Shown: positions 34,020 through 45,375, counted from the stretch's first letter. The stretch: DNA of 64,000 nucleotides from Amoebophrya sp. A120 (GCA_905178155.1 CAJINV010000003.1:455091-519090); one strand, 5' to 3'. Notes: a model not told the origin generated them from the letters alone. Numbers and translations: made by a program.

Positions 34020-34485
34020 CGAGTTCTTGTAGTTGGAGAGCCGCATCCGGCGCCACGACGAGGGTAAATAGGTAAACAACTTCGAGTTCGACATCAAAAC
34101 TGAAAAGAGTCGCGAGGACGAGACTCGCCGCGACTATCGATTTCGTATATCACCTTCATTTTCCGGCAGAATCAAAAAAATGAATAAGCCCGCCCCTATT
34201 ACTTACCAAAAAAAGCATCCAAACGTACAGATACTCCGTCCATTTTGAATCAACTAGTAGAGCAGTGAAACAACTAGACGAACAGCAAATAATACCACAG
34301 AGGCAAATACAAGCGCATAAATATTTTCGCTCTTCCTTAGGATTGTAGATAAACCACCTCGACGAGTTTGTATCAAATCTTGTGCTACGTACTCCCGTGT
34401 AGCTTTCAAAAGCGTTTGAATTAGCATCATTCATCGTGAGAAAAATCAAAGACCATACAACCATCGCAAACCCATGGAGACCCAA
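33987..34485 (-). CDS. Possible secreted or membrane protein on the minus strand, about 141 aa
   Basis: Minus-strand exons 34485-34207 and 34133-33987, with a consensus GTAAGT donor, a TAG acceptor, phase 0, and 426 nt to a TAG. The N-terminus MGLHGFAMVVWSLIFLTMND looks like a signal peptide. A Cys-rich hydrophobic segment (YLCACICLCGIICCSSSC) lies near residues 55-75. Its 3' end overlaps the last exon of the plus-strand gene by 33 bp, a convergent tail-to-tail arrangement. Further exons upstream on the minus strand (to about 34830) are possible but not resolved. Confidence 0.4.
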
Positions 34486-35154
34486 AGATTCTCTTTCGCA
34501 GTATCAGCCCGCTTTTTACGAATGTATGATCTTTTACAGCATTTTTATTTCGGACTCACGACAACGAAGGAAGGAACGGCGATAGCCAGTCGTGACAGGT
34601 GAATTCGAACTTGTCGCTTTGACTTCATCACCCTTCGTGTCTGTACCTAGAACAAGCAAGAGGGTCGTAGACACGATTCGCGAGGATCGTGATCCGTCCG
34701 TGTCGATACCTGTGGTCCGTCGAGAACAACGTACAGACGAGCGAATCCGATTTATATTTATATTTTCCAGAGAAACCATTATGTGCATGTTGCGAAGTCG
34801 TGGGATCATACGATTTGGCGCGCATCCAACAAGAGACGACGAGAGCACCAGTCCATGTGGCGTTCGGCCGAGCGAGGGGACTCGCTGTGAAGATGTGTCG
34901 TTTCTAGTTCTTCACTGTAAAAATCATGAACGCGAAGCGTAAGGTAGTCTATGTGATTTTCGAATCGGAGCTTCAGTTATTGTCCCTTTCGCTGCGCAAC
35001 TACATCGAAAAATAAAATTGGCGACACCGGTGCAGCCTGTGCGATCAAAAGTGCGTGATTTTTGGAACGTTAACTAAGTTAATACGAGATGCCAGATGCT
35101 GGGAAAATTTTTTCGATTACTACTTAGAAAAATGAGATCTTGAAGATCTGCACC
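34486..35154. other. Divergent intergenic region
   Basis: This lies between the minus-strand gene and the plus-strand LRR gene. A minus-strand frame at 34825-34628 starts with ATG and reaches a GTACAG donor, and could be a 5' exon of the minus gene; I could not connect it by phase. The last 200 bases are AT-rich and should hold the LRR gene promoter. No motif is identifiable. Confidence 0.4.
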
Positions 35155-38100
35155 ATGATCCGCGCCTTTGGGTTGTCCGGGGACGAGCTCGCCCTCCCCG
35201 CGGCGCAAACCAAGGACGTTTGCTACGCGACGACGGACGTGGTCGACTGTCGGAAGCTGCGACTGGCCCTGTTCCGTCTCTGGCGGGCGGAGCGCCTGCT
35301 TGACCGTCTTTCCTTCCACTCGTGGCGGATGCTTTTGCTGTGGAACGACGAGCTACTGGAGGACAACTTTTGCGGGCTGCGGAAGACCGACTTGCTGAGC
35401 TTCAACTGCGGGCGGCTGAAATTTCTTCTCACGGAGTTTCCGGTGCAGGACTTTGAATGGATCGGCAACTTTCAGCGCTGGCTGGCGGAGAAGAATCCTG
35501 GGGAATGCCGGCTCGAAATGGGCTCGACCGACGGCGCGGTGGCGGCTTTCAAAGCGCTGAAGAAGATTTCGTGTGGAAGCAGGACCAGGAGTAGCAACCA
35601 CAACCAGGAAGATGCTGACGATGATCCTGCTCAGAAACCACGCGATGTAGGTGACCAGTTGCAGATACGACATGATCGAGGGAAAGAGGCAGTAGTGTGT
35701 GAGACTGAGGAACAGCCGTCGGCAGATCATCAGGATGGGTCCGCAGAACAACGCACGTCTGACGATTCTTCCGCATCTAGTACAGGGGGTGCAGTTGCAG
35801 AAGTCTCCGCCACCGCCACAGACGGAGTAGGAGCAGCGGAAAGTGATGTTGCTTCTGGTGTTGCTGCACGACCTCCACCTCCACCAGCTTCGAGTAAAGG
35901 TCAAGCAGCCTCGGCACCCCCGCCCAGCAGCTCTGCACCGTCACAAGAACTCGACTGGAAGTATTTGCGAGACGAGGCGTCCCTCGTGGTGACGCAGGCG
36001 AAGTTTCGCCAAATGCCCAGAGACGAGGTCTTGAAGGTTGTCCCCTGGCTCAGCCAGAACAGTTGTCTCGAAACGCTCCATTTCGAAAAATGTGACCTGC
36101 AAGGAGGGGATGCGGGGAAGCTTGCGCAGGCGTGTTTTGCGGTAAACTGTTCCCTCGAGCAAGAGTTTGATCTGTCCGACGTGCTCGCTGCCGTGCCGCA
36201 GCAAGGTCCTGGGGAAGCGGCGTGCTCTAGTAGTTCGAGCTCTGCTCCTTCTACTTTCGACGTCGTTGAAGAAAAGCGTCCCCCAACATCTGCTTCCGGG
36301 GCAAGCGTCGACCTTGATCGTGTCCGCACGGGGCGTCTTCAGCAGCAGCGTCTAGACCCTGCGCAGATTGTTCCGCGCCTTCGGGACGCTCTGAAGACGC
36401 TCGGTTTGCGAACTTCCGCTGTCGAGGTAGAGAGCGAAGTAGACCAAGCTTCATCAGCCTTGGCTGGTGTCTCTTCGGTGGACGACCTAACCTCCCTCGC
36501 TGATGTTGAAAGTGACATCACAACTAGTAGTGCAACTCCTGCTGCTCCGATTGCATCTAGTAGAACAAGCACAACCCCAACAGTTTCTTCATCTTCATCG
36601 AGGACTCCAACCGACAAAGAGAAGGGAACCACACACCATCAAACGAGCGCCGCGTCCGCGTCGAGCAACAGTACTAAGAGAAGTGTATCAAGTACAACAA
36701 GTCCACCCAGCAAAAAAGACAAAAGTAGCAGGCCGACAGCGGCAGTGAATAAAGCGACCACGACGGGGAACAAGAGCTGTTCCAAAGTACTGGAGGACCA
36801 CGCAGGGCAAAAAGACAAGCCGCAGGTCCTCGAGAAGACAACATGCGGGGCTGTGCAGGTAAGCCTGAATGTGAAAGAGGTGGACCTTTTCGGCGATATC
36901 GAGACCTCCACCAGTGCGGGCTCTGAGCCCGCAACCAGCTCGGATTCGCAGCATACTGGCGGGTCAACTAGCACAGGTGCAGCATCAACTTCTAGCACGA
37001 CAAAGGACGAAGGGATTCTGAGCACTGAAATACGGCAAATCCTTCGCGCCCCGCGGCCTGCTCAGCTGCAGTTACATCACCTCTCCCTGGCCCACAACCC
37101 GCTGTTGTCTCGCGACCTGAACGCCTTCAAGTTACTGATCGAGGGGATAAAGGCCAATATCTCGCTTTTGTCCCTCGATTTGCGGTCCTGCGGAATTCAG
37201 TCGACCAGCTTCACAACGGCCAGTGATCCCGCCAGCCTGCGGAACGGCGACAGCTGCGCGCAGTTGGCGGAGCTACTGAAGACGAACCACAGCCTGCAAC
37301 TGCTGGATTTGTCCAACAACGAGCTCTGGTGTGCGGGCGTCGTCACCCTGACCAAGGGGTTGGAGCAAAATCGGGGGCTGACCGAATTGCGCCTGAATTG
37401 CAACGAAATCGCGGATCTCGGTTGTCGTGTACTGTTCGAACGCGTGTTCTGTCCCAAGCAGGTGGTCGTCACGGGGGAAAGGAGCAGTAGTAGTACGACG
37501 ACTGGCACGGCAGCAGCTTCCTGTTTCTCTTCAAGCACCTCCTCCTCGCCATTCAGGAACAACAGCTCCAGATTCGCAGTACCACCATTGCCTCAGAGCG
37601 GCGGGGCAACTAGCTCTGTGTCCATAACTTCTCCGGCAGCATCGTCCTCGTTATCCGGAGCAGGTGGAGTGGCCGCGGGCTCTGCTTTCGCAGCGAACCG
37701 AACTATAGCTCCGGCTGGGTGGACGTCCCTCGGTGGTGGATCAACATCGTCCGCCACCTCCACCACGAGCAGCGCACAAAATAAACCCGGCGGTGGATTC
37801 TCGACAGCGACCGAAAACTACCTGCAACAGCAACGGCTGTTTGTCGAAACGGTGCACTTCGCTCATCCGCGTCTGCGCCGTCTGGAGCTGCGACACAACA
37901 ACATCAGTGACGCGTTTCCGATTGGTGAGGCGCTCTCCAAGCAGTGGCTTGCGAGAAAGACAAACTCGCTGAAGAGCTTTCGCGCTGGTTCTGCTTGGGA
38001 CGATTTTGATTTCGTAGAGGACGTAGGCGCGTTTGCCAGCAAAATGACGAGCAGTCCGTCACGGGGCAGTGCAAGCCGCCGCATGACCGTCGGTACGCCC

Positions 38101-40887
38101 AACAGGACCAGCAGGCAACATGCGGCGTCCCCCCTGTTGCAGGCCAGCAGCGAAGACCGGGCTATTTGTACCACGCCCGGTGCTGGGGAAAATAAGTCGG
38201 ACTTAGCAGACGGCAGTTCGTGGTCTAACAGGCGCCCAAAAAGTCGAAGCTCTAGCAGCAATTCCGATTCATCCTCGCGAGGGGGACTGTTGCAAGGACG
38301 CGGGCTCTCCACCGCGGCTGCGACGTCACAATCTTTTTTTTCCCCCTCGGCCGATGGACATAGTAAAACGGCAGAACGAGACGGGCAAGAAGTTGATAGT
38401 ACAAAAACTTCGGCTGCAGGAGGGTGGAGACCGCATGCTTCCTCTGCATCTACTACTTCATCAGACATTCGGCAGCGGAAATTTCGTTGGAAAGCAAAGA
38501 CCACGGGTCAGAGTTGCGAGGACTTTTTGCTTGGCTTGTCCCATTCTCCCGCGTCCGTCTTGGAGCATTTGGATCTGGAGGGGAACGCCATCGAGGCGTT
38601 GCCCGAAACGTTCTTCGACCACCATCTTTTTGGATTGGTTTCCCTGAACCTGGCGAAGAACCTCCTCGAGCCGTACACGCTGAACGCGTTGGGAAAGTGC
38701 TTTATGGAGATGATGACCGACCCGACGAGGACCGAGGTGCTGCAAACACTGGATCTGACCAACTGCCACCAGAGTTCGTTTCCCGACCCCGTGCTGACCG
38801 TGCTGTGCCAGTCGCTGCAGCGCGACCGCGGGCTCCACACCTTGATTCTGTCCGGGAACTTTGTGACGCCGCAAAACATTCCGCAGAACTATTGTAGCGG
38901 GCCGGCGAAAGCAGACGACGAGAGCAGCGACGGGAGTGGTGCTGGGTGTGACGTCGGCGACTGGCTAGAATTCGACGACGAGCTTGACCGGCACGTCCTG
39001 AACTCCCTGACGCAGAGGCGACTGCGGACCATCCGGCCGGACGGTCGCGTTCTTTTCGAACCACACCGACAAATACCGGAAAGAACGCAGCTCATGTCTG
39101 GCGCGCTCATGTCTGGCGGTGGTGGGACAACCTCGACGTCCGCGTCGAAATTAACAAGTTCCTCGTCGAGCTTGTTCAACAGCAATTATGGAGGGAGTGC
39201 TGTGAGCGCCGGCAGAGCGACTTCGTCTTCGCCACATAAACGCGGTAGTCCAGGCGGCGGGGGTTCTACTGCTTCTACTTCCTTACTTTCCCCTCTCGTG
39301 GCTGCGGGCGCCAATCAGACGAAGTGGCAGCCGAGTCGTGCGGTCGGCGGAATGATGGACCACCACCATCAGAGCCCTGCGACAACCCGACCGGTCATGG
39401 ACTACACGGGGCCGCGCGCAACTGTTTTTGCCCTGCGCGAAGCGCTCATCTACAGTCGCACGCTGCGCATCCTCGAGCTGAGGAGCTGTCGCCTGCGGAG
39501 TCGCGACGTCGCGATCGTGTGTGCGGGCTTGCGGGTGAACCCCTTCATCACCACCGTGGATCTCGCGTACAACAAGTTTGGGCGGCACGGCGCGCAAGCG
39601 GTCGCGGGGGTCATGGAAAAGTCGCAAAAGGCGCTGGTCAAACTCGATTTGTCGGGGAACACCAAGATGGGAAGCAAAGGACTGCAGGCCATCAGCGACG
39701 CCATGCGGAACAAGAACAAATTCCTCGAGGTCTTGCTGCTGAGCGACTGCAATCTGGGGAACGCCGGGGCGGAGTTGCTCGGGCGGGTTTTGCAGGTGAA
39801 CGAGAAATTGCGGGAACTGTACCTGGCCGGGAACGAAATTTCCGCCGTGCCTGTGCTGGCGGACGCACTGCGCTACAACAACATCTCTTTGAAGAAGTTG
39901 GATTTATCGCGGAATCAACTCAAGTGCGAGGGTATTCGGGACTTGGCGGGCGCGTTGGGCGGCGTAGGAAAAGACTTCTTCAACACTTCTTCTCCGGGCA
40001 AGGGCGGTGGTGCTGCGAGGACGAAGGGCGTGTCAAAGTCTTCAGGCAGTCGAGGAACCCTCGTTGGACCGCGAGATGAATCTTCTGTCGTAGGCACTGC
40101 AGTGGCTGGCGAAAGCAAGAAATTGGTGCAACACGACCATGCTGCAGCATCGTTTCAACCAGATGCCCCGTCACCAGCGGCGGCCGAAGATGTTGTCAAC
40201 GATGTCGCTGCAGCACCACCTCAAACGAGCGATGTACCAACGACTAGTTCAGACGTAGCAGCAGGCGAAGACGCGACTGGCAGTAGCACGCTTGGTGTCT
40301 CTACTCAACTTCAACATCCATCGGAACAAGCAAATATGGCACCACCAGGGCCGTCTGAGGAGGTTGTAGAGCAGCCTCAGGAGCCGACGGGGAATGCCGG
40401 CACCACTGGTACAACTAGCGCTGAGGTGGGCGAGATGAAGATGTTGACTGGCAAGGATTTATTCGTCTCGCCCCCAGACGATCAAGATCAAAACGACATC
40501 AACATCATCAGCGAAAACGAGGCTACTTTCGAAATGGACCAGGAGTTTCTGCCCGAAGTGCCGCTCTCCTCCGGCGATTGCTTGTGGGTCGAGGCCGCTC
40601 CGTGTTGTCGCGTCACGCATTTGTGGCTGGGTAAAAATGGTATTCGAGACGACGGAGCGTCAGTCTTGGCACAGTGTCTCTCCTCTGACTTCGTGCAGTC
40701 CGTTTCCCTCGAGGTTTTAGGCCTGAGCGACAACAACATCGCGAACGATGGGGCGGTAGCCTTCGCGTCCCGACTCGAGCACGCGAAGGGGCTACGCACA
40801 CTGGATCTGTCGGGGAACGAATACTTCGGTCCCGAAGTCATCCACGACCTGACTAATCACGAGCTGCAGTGTCGAGTCATTTTGTAG
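35155..40887 (+). CDS. Large leucine-rich-repeat protein (ribonuclease-inhibitor-like), 1910 aa
   Basis: A single exon from an ATG at 35155. Residues 1-150 are an ordered N-terminal region with no known match. LRRs of the RI/NLRC type come in four groups split by Ser/Thr-rich disordered inserts: about residues 635-770 (LQLLDLSNNELWCAGVVTL), 900-1250 (LEHLDLEGNAIEALPETFF), 1430-1610 (LVKLDLSGNTKMGSKGLQAI, LKKLDLSRNQLKCEGIRDL) and 1815-1905 (LEVLGLSDNNIANDGAVAFA). The repeats have the LxxLxLxxNxIxxxGxxxLxxxL pattern. RI-type LRRs usually bind protein partners; there is no NACHT, kinase or membrane segment here. The inserts are unusual, because they break the solenoid into blocks far apart in sequence. 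Confidence 0.85.
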   Translation: MIRAFGLSGDELALPAAQTKDVCYATTDVVDCRKLRLALFRLWRAERLLDRLSFHSWRMLLLWNDELLEDNFCGLRKTDLLSFNCGRLKFLLTEFPVQDFEWIGNFQRWLAEKNPGECRLEMGSTDGAVAAFKALKKISCGSRTRSSNHNQEDADDDPAQKPRDVGDQLQIRHDRGKEAVVCETEEQPSADHQDGSAEQRTSDDSSASSTGGAVAEVSATATDGVGAAESDVASGVAARPPPPPASSKGQAASAPPPSSSAPSQELDWKYLRDEASLVVTQAKFRQMPRDEVLKVVPWLSQNSCLETLHFEKCDLQGGDAGKLAQACFAVNCSLEQEFDLSDVLAAVPQQGPGEAACSSSSSSAPSTFDVVEEKRPPTSASGASVDLDRVRTGRLQQQRLDPAQIVPRLRDALKTLGLRTSAVEVESEVDQASSALAGVSSVDDLTSLADVESDITTSSATPAAPIASSRTSTTPTVSSSSSRTPTDKEKGTTHHQTSAASASSNSTKRSVSSTTSPPSKKDKSSRPTAAVNKATTTGNKSCSKVLEDHAGQKDKPQVLEKTTCGAVQVSLNVKEVDLFGDIETSTSAGSEPATSSDSQHTGGSTSTGAASTSSTTKDEGILSTEIRQILRAPRPAQLQLHHLSLAHNPLLSRDLNAFKLLIEGIKANISLLSLDLRSCGIQSTSFTTASDPASLRNGDSCAQLAELLKTNHSLQLLDLSNNELWCAGVVTLTKGLEQNRGLTELRLNCNEIADLGCRVLFERVFCPKQVVVTGERSSSSTTTGTAAASCFSSSTSSSPFRNNSSRFAVPPLPQSGGATSSVSITSPAASSSLSGAGGVAAGSAFAANRTIAPAGWTSLGGGSTSSATSTTSSAQNKPGGGFSTATENYLQQQRLFVETVHFAHPRLRRLELRHNNISDAFPIGEALSKQWLARKTNSLKSFRAGSAWDDFDFVEDVGAFASKMTSSPSRGSASRRMTVGTPNRTSRQHAASPLLQASSEDRAICTTPGAGENKSDLADGSSWSNRRPKSRSSSSNSDSSSRGGLLQGRGLSTAAATSQSFFSPSADGHSKTAERDGQEVDSTKTSAAGGWRPHASSASTTSSDIRQRKFRWKAKTTGQSCEDFLLGLSHSPASVLEHLDLEGNAIEALPETFFDHHLFGLVSLNLAKNLLEPYTLNALGKCFMEMMTDPTRTEVLQTLDLTNCHQSSFPDPVLTVLCQSLQRDRGLHTLILSGNFVTPQNIPQNYCSGPAKADDESSDGSGAGCDVGDWLEFDDELDRHVLNSLTQRRLRTIRPDGRVLFEPHRQIPERTQLMSGALMSGGGGTTSTSASKLTSSSSSLFNSNYGGSAVSAGRATSSSPHKRGSPGGGGSTASTSLLSPLVAAGANQTKWQPSRAVGGMMDHHHQSPATTRPVMDYTGPRATVFALREALIYSRTLRILELRSCRLRSRDVAIVCAGLRVNPFITTVDLAYNKFGRHGAQAVAGVMEKSQKALVKLDLSGNTKMGSKGLQAISDAMRNKNKFLEVLLLSDCNLGNAGAELLGRVLQVNEKLRELYLAGNEISAVPVLADALRYNNISLKKLDLSRNQLKCEGIRDLAGALGGVGKDFFNTSSPGKGGGAARTKGVSKSSGSRGTLVGPRDESSVVGTAVAGESKKLVQHDHAAASFQPDAPSPAAAEDVVNDVAAAPPQTSDVPTTSSDVAAGEDATGSSTLGVSTQLQHPSEQANMAPPGPSEEVVEQPQEPTGNAGTTGTTSAEVGEMKMLTGKDLFVSPPDDQDQNDINIISENEATFEMDQEFLPEVPLSSGDCLWVEAAPCCRVTHLWLGKNGIRDDGASVLAQCLSSDFVQSVSLEVLGLSDNNIANDGAVAFASRLEHAKGLRTLDLSGNEYFGPEVIHDLTNHELQCRVIL

Positions 40888-40995
40888 GTCGGCTTAGCTT
40901 CATTCCTTTTAGCTCATGCTCTAGTCTTCTGTCGCTTTCTTACAAAGTTTTTCAATTATCTTCGCCTGCTCACGACCAACTTGAGACGAGAAGAC

Positions 40996-41456
40996 ATGGA
41001 TTTTCCTTTCAAATTTAATTTTGCGTCTGCCACGTCCAGAAAAGCTATACGCAGAAGCAACTGTGATTGTGATGAGTTCCTAGAATATACGAATCTCAAT
41101 CTTGAAGAAGATATGACCATGATGCAAAGAAGATGGACTTGGACCTCCAGGTTATTTTTGCTTATCATGAACTTGCACTTGTTGAACAACAGGATGACGC
41201 TCGCATACCGATACGGATAGCCATAGTGGCCAAACCGGAACCTCCAAAACCTCATCGGGACCCGGAACTACGTTATTGTTCACAGGATACAACATGACTT
41301 TAAGTTGATCTAGCTCTTTTCAATTTCAGGTCGTGTTGTGTTGAAAGTTTACGCTCAGGGGATTTTTTGCTTTTTAACCTTTTTCGATTGAATGTGGAAC
41401 AGGTGAAAGAAGTACAACTTCTACGAGTGACTATGACAAACAAATACGCCTCCTAG
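40996..41456 (+). CDS. Small three-exon gene, about 110 aa
   Basis: Exons 40996-41150, 41221-41271 and 41330-41456, all in phase (2, 2), 333 nt including a TAG. Both donors are GTTATT, and acceptors are TAG and CAG. The start is the ATG giving MDFPFKFNFASATSRKAIRR. Exon 2 is Ser/Thr/Gly-rich (HSGQTGTSKTSSGPGTT). Exon 3 reads SCCVESLRSGDFLLFNLFRL and ends TNKYAS. Introns are only 70 and 58 nt. It lies in a 650-bp gap between two large genes on the same strand. No family is recognised. Confidence 0.55.
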
Positions 41457-41544
41457 TAATTGCAATCAAAAACAAGTTGAAATTATCTCGGCACTGGCTT
41501 CTCATAAAGTTAAAGAAAAAGGAGCTACAACAAGACTAGACTCC

Positions 41545-44500
41545 ATGGCAGCGGCCTCGTCGATAGCCCGGAGCCTTCAAGGAGCCACAGTGTCGTCCCT
41601 AGCGGAGTACTATTCCGAGGTAGTGGAAGCTTCGACCCCACGGCACGATGGCATCTCTTTTGAGAGTCGACAGTGGATCGCAGAGCTGTTTTCAGACTTT
41701 CTGGGCGGGGACGATGTTGGTCGCGAGGACACGAAAGTCTTTGCCAGAATATTGGCGCATCTATGTGTACTGCACCGATACACGTGGCAGCAGGTGCTGA
41801 ATCTAGCTCGACGGACGTTATTCATCAAGTGTGCGCGGTCGCGGAGCAGCAAGAGGCACAGCGGCAACGGGGCTGACCAAAATAACGGAGAATTGGTCTT
41901 ACGCGAAGCCGCACGACAAGGGAAGAACCTGCTCGCGACTACCTTGCCCGGCGATGAAGAAGCTGCTAGTGCATCGGGAAAAGAAATGATGCAACGCCGA
42001 CTGGAGCAGCTGAAGGAAAGAATTCCTGCTCTATTTCCGTCTTTCAACGAACGGGCAGTGGTGCTGCCAACTTCTACTGCGTCTGCGATATCAAGGTCGT
42101 CCTCTCAGGTGATGAGACACGGAGGAACGAGGTCCCTTGGCGTGATAACTGACGGCGTGGAATTGCCATCTGTAACTGAAGGGTTGAGTGGAGCTCCGCC
42201 GGCGAAGGAGGCACGACCCGAACAACAGCCCCTCAGCTTAGAAGCCCAGGCAGAGAAGATTGCCATAGGATTCGCTGGAATTTTCTCGATGGAAAAAACT
42301 AAAAAGCAAAAGGCCCCGAAAAAGGTGGAAAATAAAGCCGCTTCATCCACTTCAACTGCAGAGCAGCGCTTCGTAACTGCGGACGGAATTTTGGTTGTGC
42401 AAAAGGGCACGAAGCGGAGTCACAAAGCTGCGAGCAAAGCGGAAGGTGGTAAGGCTAAGGCCTCGTCACTCGCGAACGCTCTGAGTGGAGGTTCTGCGTC
42501 CGGGCGAAAGCTCGGTGGTGCTGAGCGACCTCCAGCAGGATCTTCAGCCCTTATTGCGGCCCCACTACCGCAGTCATCTTCCCTCAGACCGTACCAGGAA
42601 GAAGCCGTCGCCGCTGTGCTGGGAAGGAAAGATTTGCAGATGGCCTGCGTCGTTATGCCTTGTGGAGCCGGCAAAACGCTGGTCGGTTTCGAGGTGTGCC
42701 GCCGTCTTTTGGCTGCTGAACAAGAACTACACGCGGCTGTAGCGACAAGGTCCAACATAGGACGCAGTCGGCCCCCCGACGCCATTGTACTGAGTGCCCG
42801 GCACGCATCGGTGATTCAGTGGCGGAAGCAGTGTTCCGCAATCCCTGCAAATGCGGGACGCCGGATTGTGTGCATGACGTACGCAAAAGCGTTGGTGGAA
42901 TGGGCAAAGCCTGACCATGGGATCTTTGGCGAAGGCGCAGCAGGAGCTTCGCAGGGGAGCGGTGCGCCTGCGGCATCACTGCAACAGGCTAAAGCACCAA
43001 GACCAGGCTCAAGCACGACTCCGCAGGTGAAGAATTCTCGAGCTCCAGAGGTAATCGAACTGAGCGACAGCAGCTCCGACGACCGGCCAGTGAGAAAGGA
43101 ACGAAAATTGGAGGACGTCCAGCCTTCTAGTGGTAATGCGGCTGCGTCGTCCACGGCCTCACAGGCCGGCCAGTCGTCGAGCAGCGCGCTGCTCCCAGCT
43201 TCAACCGCCTCCGCAGCCTCCAAGGATCACCCACCGCCGTCCGCACTCCGTGTGGTAATTTTGGACGAGTGTCACATCGCACCGGCACAGCAGGTAGGTC
43301 AGTTCCTGAAGGAACTGCGTACCAAAAACCAGGGCCTCAAGATTTTGAGTCTCACGGCCACTCTGCTGCGCGAGTCTGTGGGCTTTCGGAACTATCACAT
43401 GTCTTCGCCAGACAGCGAGGCTGGGGGTGGTCGCGCCAAGGACGCCACAACATCAAATGCAGCTGAAATTGAAAACAAGAACAAAAGCTGGCTGACAAGT
43501 CCGAGCTCTTCAGCTCCTTCATCTTCCTCACAAAGCCGAAGCCCCCTACTTGACGAGGAAGATAACGACGATTTGATGGACGGTGCAGTCGGAATCGAAG
43601 ATCTGGAGCGTGCAGCTGCAGCGAAACCGCCCCGCAGTAAGATGATAAAAAAACGGCAGAAAAAATCGAAGACGAACAAAGATCCGTGGCGCAACGTGGT
43701 TGGTGAGGTGGTACACGCGGTCGACTCGGAAACGCTGATAGCGCAGGGGTTTCTCATGCCCGTTGAATGCATCCAACTCGATGTCGCCTTGGAGGTGTCC
43801 ACTGCTGGAAATAGAGAAGAACTACAACTACCTCAAGAACCGCCACGACCTCAAGCACCCGCTACGTCCTCTGCGAGTACAACCATGACCACCAGTCTTT
43901 TCGATTCCAGTGCGGATCACCGAAAAATCCTGGCCCTCGAAGGTCTGCTCCTCCTGCACCAGAATGATGTGGTGCTGGTGTTGTGCGAGTCCCGCGAGCT
44001 GTATCCAGGAAAAAACACCCATCCCCATCCAACTTGTAATGCAAAACAGGCATAAATGCCTTTGTTTGTCATGCAAAAAATGGATGGGGATGGGTGTTTT
44101 TTCCTGGATAGGCTGGCGCGGCGGATCTCCATCGTCTTCGGCATTTGCTGCTTGGACGGGAGCGTGCCGAAGTCGACCCAGGACAAGGTGCTGGAGCAGT
44201 TCCGGGAAGGCAAAATCCGAGCCATCGTTGCGGTTCACTTGCTGGACGAATCCTGCGACGTACCCAATTTGGAGGTGGTCATCCAGCTCAGCGGATTTTT
44301 CGGCTCGCGACGGCAGCAGCAGCAGCGGATCGGACGCCTCCGCCGGATTACGCCGAAAAAACTCGACCGGCTAAGAAACCACATAGAAACCGAATCCCGT
44401 CGTCCGGACGTGCAGGAGCTCCCTGAGGGCGCTACTAGGGCAGCGGCCTCATCTTCAACTACGCCTGCGGCTGTTTTACTATCGTCCTCGAGCTCCTCCT

Positions 44501-45375
44501 CCTCGAGCAGCTCTTCGCGGCCAGCACTTCTCAAGCTCCACGTCGCGAAGAACAACGAGACAAATCCATCACCTCCTTCATCGCCACCTGCTCAACACAC
44601 CTTGTTCCGGGGCTTGCGCGAGCCGCGCTTCTATGTGCTTGTGGACTCGAAGAGCGCGACACGCGAATACCAGGACATGCTGTATCGGCAACAGACGCTA
44701 AATTACAGTGTGTGGGACTGGACCAGGTGGAAGGCGGAAACGCACTTTCACAGCTTGTTTGACAAAGACAGTGTCAACAATGTTAGTGCTCACAACGATC
44801 ATGAACCTCAAGAACCTTTGACTTTGTCCAACGGCGCTGCGGAACAAGAGCAGCTGAAGCAAACACTATCCCCTGTAATATCGCAGCTGCGCCCACCCGG
44901 ATTTTCTGCCTTGGAAGTGCTTGGAGAGGAAGTTTTTGATCTACGAGTTCATGACTTTACAACAAATAACCGAGCCACTGGTACTCTTCTTGGAGGAACT
45001 CTCTTTTCATCGTCTAACCACCGAGGGTTCTTATCCGCGAACCAGGAGCACACGTTATCTTCCTCGTCTTCTCTCTTCGGAGACTATTTGGCCGAGGGCG
45101 CAGCGTCGCGGCAACGGGATTTGTTTTCTTCCGGTATGGTCGTCAGTACAACCGGTGACGATCGTGCGCGTCGTGGAAATGATCATGGTGGAAATTATAA
45201 CATGGGAAAGCCGGCCCCTTCTGCAATGGCTTCTGCCGACGTCGATGTTGATCATGTGTCACTCAGTTCATCCTCCGACTCATCTTCTAGTAGCTCCTCC
45301 TCGAGTAGAGCGAAGCAGAAACGGGACGACAAGAACACTTCTGACTCTCAGTTCACCTCCGACTCTGAAGTTTAG
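41545..45375 (+). CDS. XPB/Ssl2-type SF2 helicase, diverged
   Basis: Exons 41545-44000 and 44112-45375, about 1239 aa. Motif I is PCGAGKT (residue 372), motif II LDECH (572-576), motif III LTATLLRES (602-610). The C-terminal lobe carries IQLSGFFGSRRQQQQRIGRL with the GSRRQ..QR.GR signature (883) that is typical of XPB/Rad25 helicases. XPB unwinds or translocates on duplex DNA in TFIIH for promoter opening and repair. Differences from the family: DECH for the usual DEVH, RES for the RED motif, about 130 disordered residues between motifs Ia and II, another insert after motif III, and Ser-rich tails. The N-terminal 320 residues are not recognisably XPB. Whether it is the TFIIH subunit or a paralogue is open. 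An introner splits the gene before motif V. Confidence 0.85.
44002..44110. mobile_element. Introner-like element 1 (109 bp) in the helicase gene
   Basis: Perfect inverted terminal repeats of 29 bp at 44002-44030 and 44082-44110 (starting TATCCAGGAAAAAACACCCA). The 50-bp centre holds TTGTAATGCA and TTGTCATGCA. It is flanked by AGCTG on the left and GGCTG on the right (4 of 5 matching). The intron 44001-44111 has GT..AG ends, borrowing one flanking G on each side. That junction leaves one extra Leu codon compared with exact excision; both keep the frame. Transcribed, it would fold into one long hairpin. Confidence 0.85.
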
